DNA of 64,000 nt from Brevibacterium casei CIP 102111. Lineage in GTDB: Bacteria > Actinomycetota > Actinomycetes > Actinomycetales > Brevibacteriaceae. Position numbers and translations under genes: made by a program. Under the pieces are notes generated by a model. It searched no databases. It was not told the origin of the DNA and was given only the letters and a program-made list of their open reading frames with translations. Of this stretch, positions 34,527 through 45,613 are shown piece after piece; positions within the stretch are counted from its first letter, which is position 1, and each line of letters opens with the position of its first letter. The stretch lies in contig NZ_FXZC01000002.1 in the NCBI RefSeq assembly GCF_900169275.1, forward strand, positions 620,001 to 684,000, given 5' to 3'.

Positions 34527-36005
<1,479 letters not shown>

Positions 36006-36938
36006 TCAGTCGCCGGCTGCCGATGCCGCAAGGGCGTCGGCCCCACCGACGATCTCGGTGAGTTCCTGGGTGATTTCCGCCTGACGGGCCGTGTTGGCCA
36101 GCCGGGTGTAGGTCTTGATGAGGTCGTCGGCGTTGTCCGTCGCCGTCTTCATCGCCGCCTGACGCGATGCCTGCTCCGAGGCCGAGGCCGAGAGCAGCGC
36201 CGAGAGGATCCGCGAGTCGATGTACCGCGGCAGGAGGGCGTCGAGGACGGCCTCCGCGCTCGGCTCGAACTCGTAGAGCGGCATGCTGCCCGCACCTGAG
36301 GATCCCGACGCAGTCGCCGAGGTGGTCGCCTCGTCGGCGTCGACGACCTCGAGGGGCAGCAGACGCCGGTACTCCGGGTCGTGCTTGACCGAGGAGACGA
36401 ACCGCGTGAAGACCATGTAGATCTCCTGCACTCCGCCGTTGTCGGCATCCGCCTCGAACGCCTTGAGCAGCGCTTCGCCGATCCTCCGGGCGTCTTCGGC
36501 GGTCGGGTTCTCGGAGAACCCGGTCCAGGCCTCGACGATCGGACGATCACGGAACGTGTAGTAGCTCTCAGCCTTGCCGCCGACCGTGAAGAGTGCGACC
36601 TCTTTGCCCTCCTGGCCCAACAGCCGCACGAGCTCTTCGGCCTCACGGATGAGGTTGGCGGAATAGGCTCCGGCGAAGCCCCGGTCCGGACCGATGACGA
36701 GCACCGCCGCGCGGGTGACATGGTCCGGTTCCGTCGTGAGCACATGATCGACGTCGGACTCGCTGGCGACAGCCGAGACGGCGCGGGTCAGCGCGTTGGC
36801 ATACGGGCTGGCCGCCTGCGAACGCGCGATCGCCTTCTGGATCCGGGACGCGGCGATGAGCTCCATGGCCTTGAAGATCTTCCTCAAGGACTGAGTCGAG
36901 CGGATCTTCTGTTTGAAGACCCTCTGCTGGGCTCCCAT
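36006..36938 (-). CDS. atpG: ATP synthase gamma subunit
   Basis: Rotor shaft of F1. The N-terminus [33 protein letters not shown] and the C-terminal helix ending [19 protein letters not shown] are the two coiled-coil helices of the shaft. Length is 310 aa, with a 15-20 residue Ser/Ala/Gly insertion around 200-220, as in many actinobacteria. Confidence 0.97.
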   Translation of the reverse strand: MGAQQRVFKQKIRSTQSLRKIFKAMELIAASRIQKAIARSQAASPYANALTRAVSAVASESDVDHVLTTEPDHVTRAAVLVIGPDRGFAGAYSANLIREAEELVRLLGQEGKEVALFTVGGKAESYYTFRDRPIVEAWTGFSENPTAEDARRIGEALLKAFEADADNGGVQEIYMVFTRFVSSVKHDPEYRRLLPLEVVDADEATTSATASGSSGAGSMPLYEFEPSAEAVLDALLPRYIDSRILSALLSASASEQASRQAAMKTATDNADDLIKTYTRLANTARQAEITQELTEIVGGADALAASAAGD

Positions 36939-36969
36939 CAGTTCTTCCTTTCGCCGTTACAGACGCGCC

Positions 36970-38604
36970 TCAACGCTTCTGCCGAACGATCTGCTCCTGC
37001 TCGACCTCATCGGACGAGGCCACGGACGAGTCCTCGGTGCCCGCGCGCGAACCCTGGTTCTCGTCGGCGACCCAGTTCTCGTTGAACTCCTTGAGCGCCT
37101 TCTCGAGCTGCTCGCGGACGTCGTCCTCGAGCTTCTTGGTCTCGCGGATGACCGTGAGGATCTCGGTCTTGCGTTCGAGGGTGTCGAGCAGTTCGGCCTC
37201 CCAGCGCAGGACGTCGTCGACGGCGATATCGTCGAGGTAGCCGTTGGTGCCGGCGAAGATCGACACGGTCTGCTTCTCGAACGGCATCGGCGAGTACTGG
37301 GGCTGCTTGAGCAGCTCCATGAGCCGAGCGCCGCGGGCGAGGTCGCGCTTGGTCGCATCGTCGAGGTCGGAGGCGAACATCGCGAACGCCTCGAGCGAAC
37401 GGTACTGCGCGAGCGAGAGCTTGAGCGTACCGGAGACGCTCTTGAGCGCCTTGGTCTGCGCGGCACCGCCGACTCGGGAGACCGAGACGCCGACGTCGAC
37501 AGCGGGACGCTGACCGGAGTTGAACAGATCCGACTGGAGGAAGATCTGTCCGTCGGTGATCGAGATGACGTTGGTCGGGATGAACGCGCCGACGTCGTTG
37601 GCCTTGGTCTCGATGATCGGCAGACCGGTCATCGATCCGGCACCAAGGGCGTCGGAGAGCTTCGCACAGCGCTCGAGGAGGCGCGAGTGAAGGTAGAAGA
37701 CGTCACCCGGGTAGGCTTCGCGGCCCGGCGGGCGGCGGAGCAGGAGGGAGACGGCGCGGTAGGCCTCGGCCTGCTTCGAGAGGTCGTCGAAGACGATGAG
37801 GACGTGCTTGCCGTTGTACATCCAGTGCTGGCCTATGGCCGAACCGGAGTAGGGGGCGAGGTACTTGAAGCCGGCCGGGTCGGACGCCGGAGCGGAGACG
37901 ATCGTCGTGTACTCGAGCGCGCCGTTCTCTTCGAGAGCGCGGCGGACGTTGGCGACGGTCGAGCCCTTCTGGCCGACGGCGACGTAGATGCAGCGGACCT
38001 GCTGCGAGGGGTCGCCGGTGGCCCAGGCGTCACGCTGGTTGATGATCGTGTCGATCGCCAGAGCGGTCTTACCGGTCTTGCGGTCGCCGATGATGAGCTG
38101 ACGCTGACCGCGGCCGATCGGGATCATGGCGTCGACGGCCTTGTATCCGGTCTGGAGCGGCTGGCGGACTTCCTGGCGGTCCATGACGCCCGGCGCCTGG
38201 AGCTCGAGCTCACGACGTCCTTCGGTCTCGACCTCACCGAGGCCGTCGAGCGGACGACCGAGCGGGTCGACGACGCGGCCGAGGTAGCCGTCGCCGACGG
38301 GGATCGAGAGGACCTCACCGGTGCGGTAGACGTCCTGCTCCTCGGCGATGCCTGCGAAGTCGCCGAGGACGACGACGCCGATCTCGCGCTCGTCGAGGTT
38401 CTGGGCCAGACCCAGAGTGCCGTCTTCGAACCGGAGGAGCTCGTTGGCCATGGTGCCCGGCAGACCCGAGACGTGGGCGATGCCGTCACCAGCGGTGACG
38501 ACCTTGCCGACCTCGGTCTTCTCCGAGCTCTCGGGGTTGTACGACTCAACGAACTTCCCCAGAGCGTCCCGGATCTCCTCCGGGCGAATTGTCAGTTCCG
38601 CCAT
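36970..38604 (-). CDS. atpA: ATP synthase alpha subunit
   Basis: Non-catalytic nucleotide-binding subunit of F1. The P-loop GDRKTGKT is at 173-180. The 544-aa chain has the actinobacterial C-terminal extension, rich in Glu, Ser and Arg. The start [13 protein letters not shown] is standard. It follows atpH by 84 bp with no obvious terminator. Confidence 0.98.
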   Translation of the reverse strand: MAELTIRPEEIRDALGKFVESYNPESSEKTEVGKVVTAGDGIAHVSGLPGTMANELLRFEDGTLGLAQNLDEREIGVVVLGDFAGIAEEQDVYRTGEVLSIPVGDGYLGRVVDPLGRPLDGLGEVETEGRRELELQAPGVMDRQEVRQPLQTGYKAVDAMIPIGRGQRQLIIGDRKTGKTALAIDTIINQRDAWATGDPSQQVRCIYVAVGQKGSTVANVRRALEENGALEYTTIVSAPASDPAGFKYLAPYSGSAIGQHWMYNGKHVLIVFDDLSKQAEAYRAVSLLLRRPPGREAYPGDVFYLHSRLLERCAKLSDALGAGSMTGLPIIETKANDVGAFIPTNVISITDGQIFLQSDLFNSGQRPAVDVGVSVSRVGGAAQTKALKSVSGTLKLSLAQYRSLEAFAMFASDLDDATKRDLARGARLMELLKQPQYSPMPFEKQTVSIFAGTNGYLDDIAVDDVLRWEAELLDTLERKTEILTVIRETKKLEDDVREQLEKALKEFNENWVADENQGSRAGTEDSSVASSDEVEQEQIVRQKR

Positions 38605-38688
38605 TGTGGTTTCCCTGCTTCCTTTACTCAGAACGTGTGTCCGGCGACCGGGGGGCCGCCTGTGCCGCCGGATCTGCCGGCTGGCGAA

Positions 38689-39498
38689 TCAGCTTGCGAG
38701 TTTGCGCTGGACCTCTGCGAGGCGATCCGCAATGGTCGAATTCATCACCTCGTCGCCCACCTGCACCCGGACGCCCCCGATGACCTCGGGATCGACCTGG
38801 ACGTTGAGGACGAGTTCGCGACCGTAGTTCTTCGCCAGAGCAGCGGCGAGACGCTCGGTCTGCTGCTGGCTCAGCGGCGCGGCCACGGTGACCTCGGCGA
38901 CGGAACGCTGCTGGCGAGCGGCGAGGATGTCGCTGAAGTGGTCGAGCGCGATCGCCACGCGAAGTCCGCGAGGGTGCACCGCAGCGTGGTCGACGAGGGT
39001 GACCGTGTCGGGCTCGGCCCGACCTGCGAGCAGATCGGCCACGAGGGCGCGCTTCGCGTCGGCACCGGCATCGGAGTCGAGTGCGCGGGCGAGCTCATGG
39101 TCGGACTCGAGGAGTCGGGCGAAGCGGAAGAGCTCCTCTTCGACCTGACCGAGCTGGCCGACCTCCTGCGCAGCCGCGGCGATCGCCGTGACGCCGGCGA
39201 CCTCGAGGCTGGTGACGAAGTCCTGCGTGCGCGCCCAGCGCTGAGACACGGCCACCGAGGCGATGCGCAGCGCCGCCTCGGGGATCTGAGCGCCGAACAC
39301 GGCCTGCAGCAGACCCTGCTTCTTCTCCGCGGGCTCCGAGGAGTCCGCGAGTGCCTTGCGCAGGCCGAGGTTGTCGGCGAGGACGCCGACGACGCCGAGC
39401 AGCGACTGCCCGATCTCGCGTGCGTTGCCGCCCGAGATCTCAGCGTTCGCCGCTTCGAGAACGGCCTGCAGGGAGACTCTGCTCGACTGGAGCATCAC
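38689..39498 (-). CDS. atpH: ATP synthase delta subunit
   Basis: Peripheral-stalk subunit joining F1 to the b subunits. The 269-aa protein is longer than the roughly 180 aa of enterobacteria, as usual in actinobacteria where an extra N-terminal domain is present. Visible are ALADSSEPAEKKQGLLQAVFG and the C-terminal strand pair VDPEVIGGVRVQVGDEVMN typical of OSCP/delta. Its ATG overlaps the atpF stop by four bases. Confidence 0.93.
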   Translation of the reverse strand: MMLQSSRVSLQAVLEAANAEISGGNAREIGQSLLGVVGVLADNLGLRKALADSSEPAEKKQGLLQAVFGAQIPEAALRIASVAVSQRWARTQDFVTSLEVAGVTAIAAAAQEVGQLGQVEEELFRFARLLESDHELARALDSDAGADAKRALVADLLAGRAEPDTVTLVDHAAVHPRGLRVAIALDHFSDILAARQQRSVAEVTVAAPLSQQQTERLAAALAKNYGRELVLNVQVDPEVIGGVRVQVGDEVMNSTIADRLAEVQRKLAS

Positions 39499-40046
39499 GC
39501 CCCCTTGACCGGCTGGCCGGACGACTGCGTTTCGAGATCGGCGATGAAGCGATCGACGACGCCAGCGGAGCGCTGGTCATCGGTGAGCGATTCGCCGACG
39601 ATGCGCGATGCGAGATCCGTGGCGAGCGTACCCACCTCGGAGCGCAGCTGCACCATGGCCGACTGGCGTTCGGCATCGATCTGCGTCTGTGCCTGCGCGA
39701 TGATGCGGTCAGCCTCGCTGTGAGCCTGGGCCTTCATCTCGGCGATGATCTGGGCGCCCTCTTCCTGAGCCTCGGCGCGCAGCCGTGCGGCTTCCGCACG
39801 ACCGTCGGCGAGCTGCTTCTGATATTCGGCCAGAGCCTGATCGGCTTCGGCCTGCACCTTCTCAGCCTTCTCAATGCCACCCTGGATGCGCGCAGCGCGC
39901 TCGTCGAGGGTCTTGTTGAAGGCGGGGAGGACGTACTTCCAGACAACCAGGAAGACGATCAGCAGACAGACGGCACTCCAGACGATGTCATACAGCGCGG
40001 GGAGAAGCGGATTCTCAGACGCTGCAACGATTTGTACCGGAGTCAT
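39495..40046 (-). CDS. atpF: ATP synthase b subunit
   Basis: Membrane-anchored peripheral stalk. One TM helix at about 17-38 (LYDIVWSAVCLLIVFLVVWK) is followed by a long charged coiled coil with the usual EYQKQLADGRAEAARLRAEA heptads. Length is 183 aa. Confidence 0.95.
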   Translation of the reverse strand: MTPVQIVAASENPLLPALYDIVWSAVCLLIVFLVVWKYVLPAFNKTLDERAARIQGGIEKAEKVQAEADQALAEYQKQLADGRAEAARLRAEAQEEGAQIIAEMKAQAHSEADRIIAQAQTQIDAERQSAMVQLRSEVGTLATDLASRIVGESLTDDQRSAGVVDRFIADLETQSSGQPVKGA

Positions 40047-40073
40047 CGTTTAGTCCTCTTCGGATCTGTCGGA

Positions 40074-40313
<240 letters not shown>

Positions 40314-40378
40314 TCATATGGCGGTCGGGGGGTTGGCCCGACCTTGTAACACCTGGGTTACAGACTCAGAGGGACGAC

Positions 40379-41191
40379 TCAGTGGTCGTCCGAGATGGCG
40401 GCGTTGATGTACACGCACGAGAGCAGGGCGAAGATGTAGGCCTGGAGGACGACGACCAGCATCTCAAGGAGGAAGACGAAGAATCCGCCGGCGAAGGTGA
40501 GGATCGCGAAGAACTGGAAGCCGTTGCTCGCGTCGAAGAGGAAGAAGCTCGTCGCGGAGAAGCAGAGGACGAGGAGGAGGTGGCCGACCATCATGTTCGC
40601 GAAGAGTCGGATCGCGAGCGTGAACGGCTGCGTGACGAACTTCGTGATGAACTCGATCGGGATGAGGAGGATGTGCATCGGCCACGGAACGCCCGGAAGG
40701 ATGAGCGCGTCCTTGAGGTAGCCGCCGAGGCCCTTCTGCGCGATGCCCGCCCAGTGGTAGGTGATGTAGACGACTGCGGTGAGCACGATCGGCAGACCGA
40801 TGACGCCGGAGGCGGGCATGTTGAGGAACGGAATGAGCTTCGTGACGTTCCAGAAGAGGACGCCGAAGAAGATCGCCACGATGAGCGGCATGAACTTCTT
40901 CGCCTTCTCCTTGCCCATCGTGTCCTCGGCGATGCCGACGGTGACGAACTCCATCGCGAGCTCCATGGCCGACTGGAAGCGGCCCGGGATGAGCTTCATC
41001 CGCTTCGCCCAGATCGCGAGGACGACGACGACGGCGATCGTCGCGAGGATGCGGATGAGCATCACGCGGTTCATCTCGAACGGCGTACCGACGAAGGCGA
41101 ACGGTGCGGGAAAGAACTCCGCCATGGAAGGGGCCTTGAAACCGCCTTCAGCGGCTTGGATCATTGTCTGCGCGGCGTTGAGTGTACCCAC
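40379..41191 (-). CDS. atpB: ATP synthase a subunit
   Basis: Stator channel of Fo. The 270-aa protein has six hydrophobic segments and the essential Arg in the LAIRLFANMMVGH helix. The start is a GTG at 41191, with GGGAGAG about ten bases upstream. It is the first gene after the operon promoter at 41310. Confidence 0.96.
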   Translation of the reverse strand: MGTLNAAQTMIQAAEGGFKAPSMAEFFPAPFAFVGTPFEMNRVMLIRILATIAVVVVLAIWAKRMKLIPGRFQSAMELAMEFVTVGIAEDTMGKEKAKKFMPLIVAIFFGVLFWNVTKLIPFLNMPASGVIGLPIVLTAVVYITYHWAGIAQKGLGGYLKDALILPGVPWPMHILLIPIEFITKFVTQPFTLAIRLFANMMVGHLLLVLCFSATSFFLFDASNGFQFFAILTFAGGFFVFLLEMLVVVLQAYIFALLSCVYINAAISDDH

Positions 41192-41309
41192 GTTTATGTT
41201 TCTCTCCCATGGTCATTGGCCCAAGATGGCCTGGCCTTCGGCTGCGCGATGAGTGCGCGGCGAGCGGTTCAGGAGCGACATGGAGCGACACGGCTCCAGC
41301 ACCGGAACT

Positions 41310-41338
41310 ACTCTACCAATGGTAGAGAGCGCCGACAA
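41310..41338 (-). promoter_or_regulatory. atp operon promoter with an overlapping inverted repeat
   Basis: On the minus strand TTGTCG (41338-41333) and TAGAGT (41315-41310) are 17 bp apart, giving a start near 41303 and a leader of about 110 bases before atpB. CTCTACC/GGTAGAG (41311-41317 with 41321-41327) is a perfect 7-3-7 inverted repeat covering the -10 box and part of the spacer, an ideal place for a repressor. Confidence 0.6.
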
Positions 41339-41388
41339 ATCCATGGATCTGCGCTGTGCGAACCCTGGCAGCCCCCTGTCGCCGGTGT

Positions 41389-41844
41389 TCAGCGGCCCGT
41401 GCCCGCCTCGGGATCGACGTAGGGCACACGGCCTCTGACGACAGTGAGCGCTTCGACGAGCGAGGATCCGATGACGGCGACGACGATCGTCGCGAACGCC
41501 ACCGTGCCGTCGAGCCACGCCGCGTCCTTGAGCCGCCAGATGACGATCATGAAGACGAACGCCTTGAAGAGGAAGCCCATGCCGAGGAAGCCGGCGATCG
41601 CGGTCAGGCCCATATTGCGCCCGACGTACATGATGACGAGGGTGACGATGATGAAGATCGCTGCCAGTCCCCCGCCGACCGCTCCTCCGGCGAAGCCGCG
41701 GGGTCCGGCGACGAGCCATCCGATGCCCATGCCGCCTGCCGCGACGACGGCGACGAGGATCGCCCCGCGGATGAGCATCGTCCTCCACACGCGGGTCCAG
41801 GCGGCCTGGACCGCGGTCTCCTCTGCAGGCTGTCGATCGGTCAC
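41389..41844 (-). CDS. atpI: AtpI-like membrane protein
   Basis: A 151-residue protein with four hydrophobic helices at the head of the atp cluster, like Rv1303 of mycobacteria. AtpI proteins help assemble the c-ring or take up Mg2+/Ca2+. The GTG start overlaps the wecA stop (GTGA), so it belongs to the prfA-prmC-sua5-wecA unit, while atpB has its own promoter in the following 200 bp. Confidence 0.75.
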   Translation of the reverse strand: MTDRQPAEETAVQAAWTRVWRTMLIRGAILVAVVAAGGMGIGWLVAGPRGFAGGAVGGGLAAIFIIVTLVIMYVGRNMGLTAIAGFLGMGFLFKAFVFMIVIWRLKDAAWLDGTVAFATIVVAVIGSSLVEALTVVRGRVPYVDPEAGTGR

Positions 41845-42950
41845 GAGATCTCCTCTCGGGCATGGCGGCGGATCCGCAGCGGGTAGAACGTGAAGACGAG
41901 GGTGATGGCGAAGAGCGTGCCGATGATCGCGATGACGAGCAGCGCCGGCACGAGGAGGAGCATGACCGAGCCGAAGGCGATGAGCGCCGTCCACGTGTAG
42001 AGGATGAGGACGGCCCGGGCGTGTGAGTGGCCGAGCCGGAGCATCCGGTGGTGGAGGTGCTTGGCATCGGCGGAGAACGGCGACTGTCCTGCCATGAGCC
42101 TGCGCACGACGGCGAGGCCGAGGTCGAGCAGCGGCAGGAACATCACGGCGACGGGAAGGATGATCGGCAGGTACGTCGCGAAGACGCGCTCCTGGCCGAT
42201 GAGCGCGGGATCGACCTGACCGGTGACCCGGATCGTCGAGGCGGCCAGCAGGAGTCCGATGAGCATCGACCCCGAATCGCCCATGAAGATGCGGGCGGGA
42301 TTGAAGTTGTGCGGGAGGAAACCGAGGCACGCACCGACGAGGATGGCGATGATGAGCGAGGCGAGGTTCGCGTACGAGTCCGGCGAGGCGTCGGTGGCCA
42401 GCCAGTACGAGTAGATGAAGAACGCGCTGCCGCCGATCGCAACGACGCCCGCGGCGAGACCGTCGAGGCCGTCGACGAAGTTCACGGCGTTGATCGTCAC
42501 GAGGACGACGAGGATGGTGATGATGATCGACATCCGCGGAGAGCCGATGATCACTCCGCCGAAGGGGATCGAGAGCAGGGCGACGCCGTTGATCGCCATG
42601 AAGCCGGCGGCCAGCGCCTGCCCGGCGAGCTTCGTGATCCAGTGCAGGTCCCAGATGTCGTCGATGACGCCGAGGATGCACAGCAGCGCCGCGGCGCCCG
42701 CCACGCCGATGATCGGCCCCATGTCCACGAAGATCCGGGCGAGGAACGGAGTCTGGGAGGCGAAGACGAGGCCGACGACGACAGCACCGAACATCGCGAC
42801 CCCGCCCAGCCTCGGCGTGGGAACGGAGTGGACGTCGCGTTCGCGCAGGGGCGAGAAGATCAGTCCTCGTTCGGCGACTCTCCGGACCATGGGCGTGAGC
42901 AGGTACGCCACCAGTGCGGAGACGACGAGGATGAAGAGGTAGGCGCGCAC
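41841..42950 (-). CDS. wecA: UDP-GlcNAc:undecaprenyl-phosphate GlcNAc-1-phosphate transferase
   Basis: MraY/WecA-family integral membrane enzyme that starts arabinogalactan or teichoic-type polymer synthesis on the lipid carrier. The 369-aa protein has about ten TM helices. The Mg2+-binding NAVNFVDGLDGLAAG and the active-site FMGDSGSMLIG motifs are intact, and a cytoplasmic loop carries DAKHLHHRMLRLGHSH. The GTG start directly follows the stop of sua5. The equivalent mycobacterial gene is rfe (Rv1302), in the same place. Confidence 0.9.
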   Translation of the reverse strand: MRAYLFILVVSALVAYLLTPMVRRVAERGLIFSPLRERDVHSVPTPRLGGVAMFGAVVVGLVFASQTPFLARIFVDMGPIIGVAGAAALLCILGVIDDIWDLHWITKLAGQALAAGFMAINGVALLSIPFGGVIIGSPRMSIIITILVVLVTINAVNFVDGLDGLAAGVVAIGGSAFFIYSYWLATDASPDSYANLASLIIAILVGACLGFLPHNFNPARIFMGDSGSMLIGLLLAASTIRVTGQVDPALIGQERVFATYLPIILPVAVMFLPLLDLGLAVVRRLMAGQSPFSADAKHLHHRMLRLGHSHARAVLILYTWTALIAFGSVMLLLVPALLVIAIIGTLFAITLVFTFYPLRIRRHAREEIS

Positions 42951-43601
42951 TCAGCCGTCCAGGTCAGCAAGGTCGGGGATGATCTCGCGCAGCTCCTCGG
43001 CGCTGATCGGTCCCCGGCGGACGATGCGGGGGACGTCCCCGGAGAGGTCGACGATCGTCGACGACTGACCGGAGGTGCGCTCTCCCCCGTCGAGGTAGAT
43101 CTCGACGTCGGTGCCGAGCATGTCCTGGGCCTCGTCGGCGGTCGTCGCCGCGGGTCTGCCGGAGAGGTTCGCGCTCGAGACCGCGAGCGGACCGGTGCGC
43201 GAGAGCAGGGCGAGGGCGTGCTCGTCGTCGGGCATGCGCACGGCGACGGTGCCGTGGGTCTCCCCGAGATCCCAGTCGAGGGAGGGCTGAGCCGCGGCGA
43301 TGATCGTCAGCGGTCCCGGCCAGAACCGCGCGGTGAGCGCGAGCACGGTCTCATCGACGCCGTCGACGAGTCCGAATACTGTCTCCGACCTCGGCACGAG
43401 CACCGGAGGCGGCATGTCCCGTCCGCGTCCCTTCGCGGCGAGCAGGGCCGCGACGGCGGAGGCGTTGAAGGCATCGGCTGCGATCCCGTAGACCGTGTCG
43501 GTGGGGATGACGAGGAGGTTCCCCGCCTCGACCACGCGGGCGCACTCGTCGAGGACGAGGTCGCGGATGTCGGCCTGGGTGACGTCGAATCGACGGGACA
43601 C
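42951..43601 (-). CDS. Threonylcarbamoyl-AMP synthase (Sua5/YrdC family)
   Basis: Makes threonylcarbamoyl-AMP for the t6A37 modification of tRNAs reading ANN codons. The 216-aa single-domain protein has the conserved strand LLVIPTDTVYGIAADAF, the KGRGRDMPPPVLVP substrate loop and the LAVSSANLSGRPAATT motif. It lacks the C-terminal Sua5 domain. It sits in the prfA-prmC-sua5 context found across actinobacteria and is directly joined to wecA. Confidence 0.93.
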   Translation of the reverse strand: MSRRFDVTQADIRDLVLDECARVVEAGNLLVIPTDTVYGIAADAFNASAVAALLAAKGRGRDMPPPVLVPRSETVFGLVDGVDETVLALTARFWPGPLTIIAAAQPSLDWDLGETHGTVAVRMPDDEHALALLSRTGPLAVSSANLSGRPAATTADEAQDMLGTDVEIYLDGGERTSGQSSTIVDLSGDVPRIVRRGPISAEELREIIPDLADLDG

Positions 43602-44555
43602 TCATTCTCCGTTTCTCATCGGGGACGCCGCGGAGTCGCGACGGGCCACCGTATAGCGGTCGCGTCCAGTGTAGTCCGGGAACGTGGCCGCCCCGCTCAG
43701 CCCCGGCGTGCCGGCGACGATCTCGCGCACCCCGGCCCCCTGGTCCTCGGCGTGCTCCATGACGAAGAGACCGCCCGGCCGCAGCAGCACCACCGCCTGC
43801 GCGATGAGGAGGGCGGGCAGCTCGAGTCCCGAGGCGCCCCCGTAGAGAGCGGCCGCGGGATCGTGATCGCGGACCTCGGGATCGCGGGGAACGGCGGCGT
43901 CGGGGACATACGGCGGGTTCGTCACGACGACGTCGACGGTGCCGGCGAGTTCCGGGTGATCGACTGCCACCGTCGTCGCGTCCCCGGCGAGGAGGTCGAC
44001 GGTCGAGGCGCCGAGGTCGAAATCGACGAGATTCGACTGCGACCACGACAGCGCGGGAGCCTCACGTTCGATGCCGATGACGCGGACCCCGGGGTGTTCG
44101 AGCGCGACGGACAGGGCGATCGCTCCCGAGCCCGAGCAGAGGTCGACGACGAGCGGGGGTGCCCCATCGTCGCCGTGCGCGAGGTGATCGAGGACCTCGG
44201 TGACGAGGAGTTCGGTCTCCGGTCGGGGGACGAAGACGCCGGGACCGACCCGCAGGCTCAGGCGGCGGAAGTGGGCGACTCCGGTGAGGTGCTGGAGCGG
44301 GATGCGGCGCGCGCGTTCGGCGACGAGGCGGGCGAAACCGGCGGCGACCTCGGCCGGCACGGCGTCTGAGAAGAGGCGCCTGCGGGAGAGGTCTGTCTCG
44401 TCGACCTCCCACGCATGGGCGAGCAGCGCGGCGGCATCGGCGTCCGGCGAGGGGACGCCGGCCTCGGTGAGGACGCGCACTCCTGCCCTGAGCAGGGTGG
44501 GAACGTCCTGTTCGACCGCGCGGGTGCTCGGGTCCAGCTCAGTCTCCCAGGGCAT
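43602..44555 (-). CDS. prmC: Peptide chain release factor N5-glutamine methyltransferase
   Basis: SAM-dependent enzyme that methylates the Gln of the GGQ motif in RF1/RF2. The 317-aa protein has an N-terminal helical domain, the SAM motif [16 protein letters not shown] and the catalytic NPPY in VTNPPYVPD. It begins inside the end of prfA; I take the ATG at 44555. A GTG at 44570 would add five residues; neither has a clear ribosome site, which fits translational coupling with prfA. Confidence 0.92.
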   Translation of the reverse strand: MPWETELDPSTRAVEQDVPTLLRAGVRVLTEAGVPSPDADAAALLAHAWEVDETDLSRRRLFSDAVPAEVAAGFARLVAERARRIPLQHLTGVAHFRRLSLRVGPGVFVPRPETELLVTEVLDHLAHGDDGAPPLVVDLCSGSGAIALSVALEHPGVRVIGIEREAPALSWSQSNLVDFDLGASTVDLLAGDATTVAVDHPELAGTVDVVVTNPPYVPDAAVPRDPEVRDHDPAAALYGGASGLELPALLIAQAVVLLRPGGLFVMEHAEDQGAGVREIVAGTPGLSGAATFPDYTGRDRYTVARRDSAASPMRNGE

Positions 44556-45612
44556 CGAGTCGTGCGGCACGGTCGGCGTCGCGGTTCGAGCCGACGACGG
44601 GGTCGAGGTCCCCGGCGAGGACCTGATCGAGGTTGTACGCCTTGAAGCCGGTGCGGTGGTCGGTGATGCGGTTCTCCGGGAAGTTGTACGTCCGGATCCG
44701 CTCGGAGCGGTCGACGGTGCGCACCTGCGAACGGCGGATGTCAGCGGCCTCCGCCGCCGCCTCCTCGGCCTGCTTGGCCAGGATCCGGGCGCGCAGCATC
44801 CGCAGGGCCGCCTCCTTGTTCTGCAGCTGCGACTTCTCGTTCTGGCAGCTCGCGGTGATGCCCGTGGGCAGGTGGGTGATGCGCACGGCCGAATCGGTCG
44901 TGTTCACCGACTGCCCGCCCGGTCCCGAGGACCGGTAGACGTCGATGCGCAGCTCGTTCTCCTCGAGGCGGACCTCTTCGGGCTCGTCGACCTCGGGGAA
45001 GACGAGGACTCCCGCCGCCGAGGTGTGGATGCGTCCCTGGGACTCCGTGACGGGCACGCGCTGGACCCGGTGGACGCCGCCTTCGAACTTCAGCCACCCG
45101 TAGGCGCCGTCGTCGCCGGCCTTGACGGCGAGGGTGACGTCCTTGTAGCCGCCGAGGTCGGAGTGCGTGGCGGTGAGGATCTGCGAGGACCAGCCGTGGG
45201 AGTCGATCCAGCGCTGGTACATCCGCAGCAGGTCCCCGGCGAAGAGCGCGGACTCGTCGCCGCCCTCCCCCGCCTTGATCTCGACGATCGCGTCACGGGC
45301 GTCGTCGGGGTCGCGGGGAACGAGGAGATCGCGGAGTTCGGCCTCGGCCTCGGCCTGCTCGGTGCGCAGGCGCTCGGCCTCGGCGGCAAGGTCGGGATCC
45401 TCGGCGCTGAGCTCCTCGGCGGCGGCGAGGTCGTCGCCGAGGGCATCGACGCGCTTGGCGGCGGCGACGATGCGGTCGAGTTCGGAGTACCTGCGGGTGA
45501 GCTTCCGGGCCCGGCCGGCATCAGCGTGCACGGCCGGGTCGGAGAGCTCCTCGGACAGCCTCGCATGCTCGTCGACGAGCATGCTCACACTGGCCCTGAG
45601 GCTGTCAGTCAT
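44539..45612 (-). CDS. prfA: Peptide chain release factor 1
   Basis: Recognises UAA and UAG and triggers peptide release. The GGQ motif is in [17 protein letters not shown], and the RF1-type tripeptide is PVT in [10 protein letters not shown]. The 357-aa length is normal. It starts one base after the rho stop. No rpmE gene lies between rho and prfA, unlike in mycobacteria. Confidence 0.97.
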   Translation of the reverse strand: MTDSLRASVSMLVDEHARLSEELSDPAVHADAGRARKLTRRYSELDRIVAAAKRVDALGDDLAAAEELSAEDPDLAAEAERLRTEQAEAEAELRDLLVPRDPDDARDAIVEIKAGEGGDESALFAGDLLRMYQRWIDSHGWSSQILTATHSDLGGYKDVTLAVKAGDDGAYGWLKFEGGVHRVQRVPVTESQGRIHTSAAGVLVFPEVDEPEEVRLEENELRIDVYRSSGPGGQSVNTTDSAVRITHLPTGITASCQNEKSQLQNKEAALRMLRARILAKQAEEAAAEAADIRRSQVRTVDRSERIRTYNFPENRITDHRTGFKAYNLDQVLAGDLDPVVGSNRDADRAARLDALGD

Positions 45613-45613
45613 C

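Noticed and set aside
36913..39723. 936-codon open frame on the plus strand across atpA/atpH
   Set aside because: Antisense shadow of the ATP synthase genes; composition is repetitive Leu/Glu/Gly/Asp with no fold signature.
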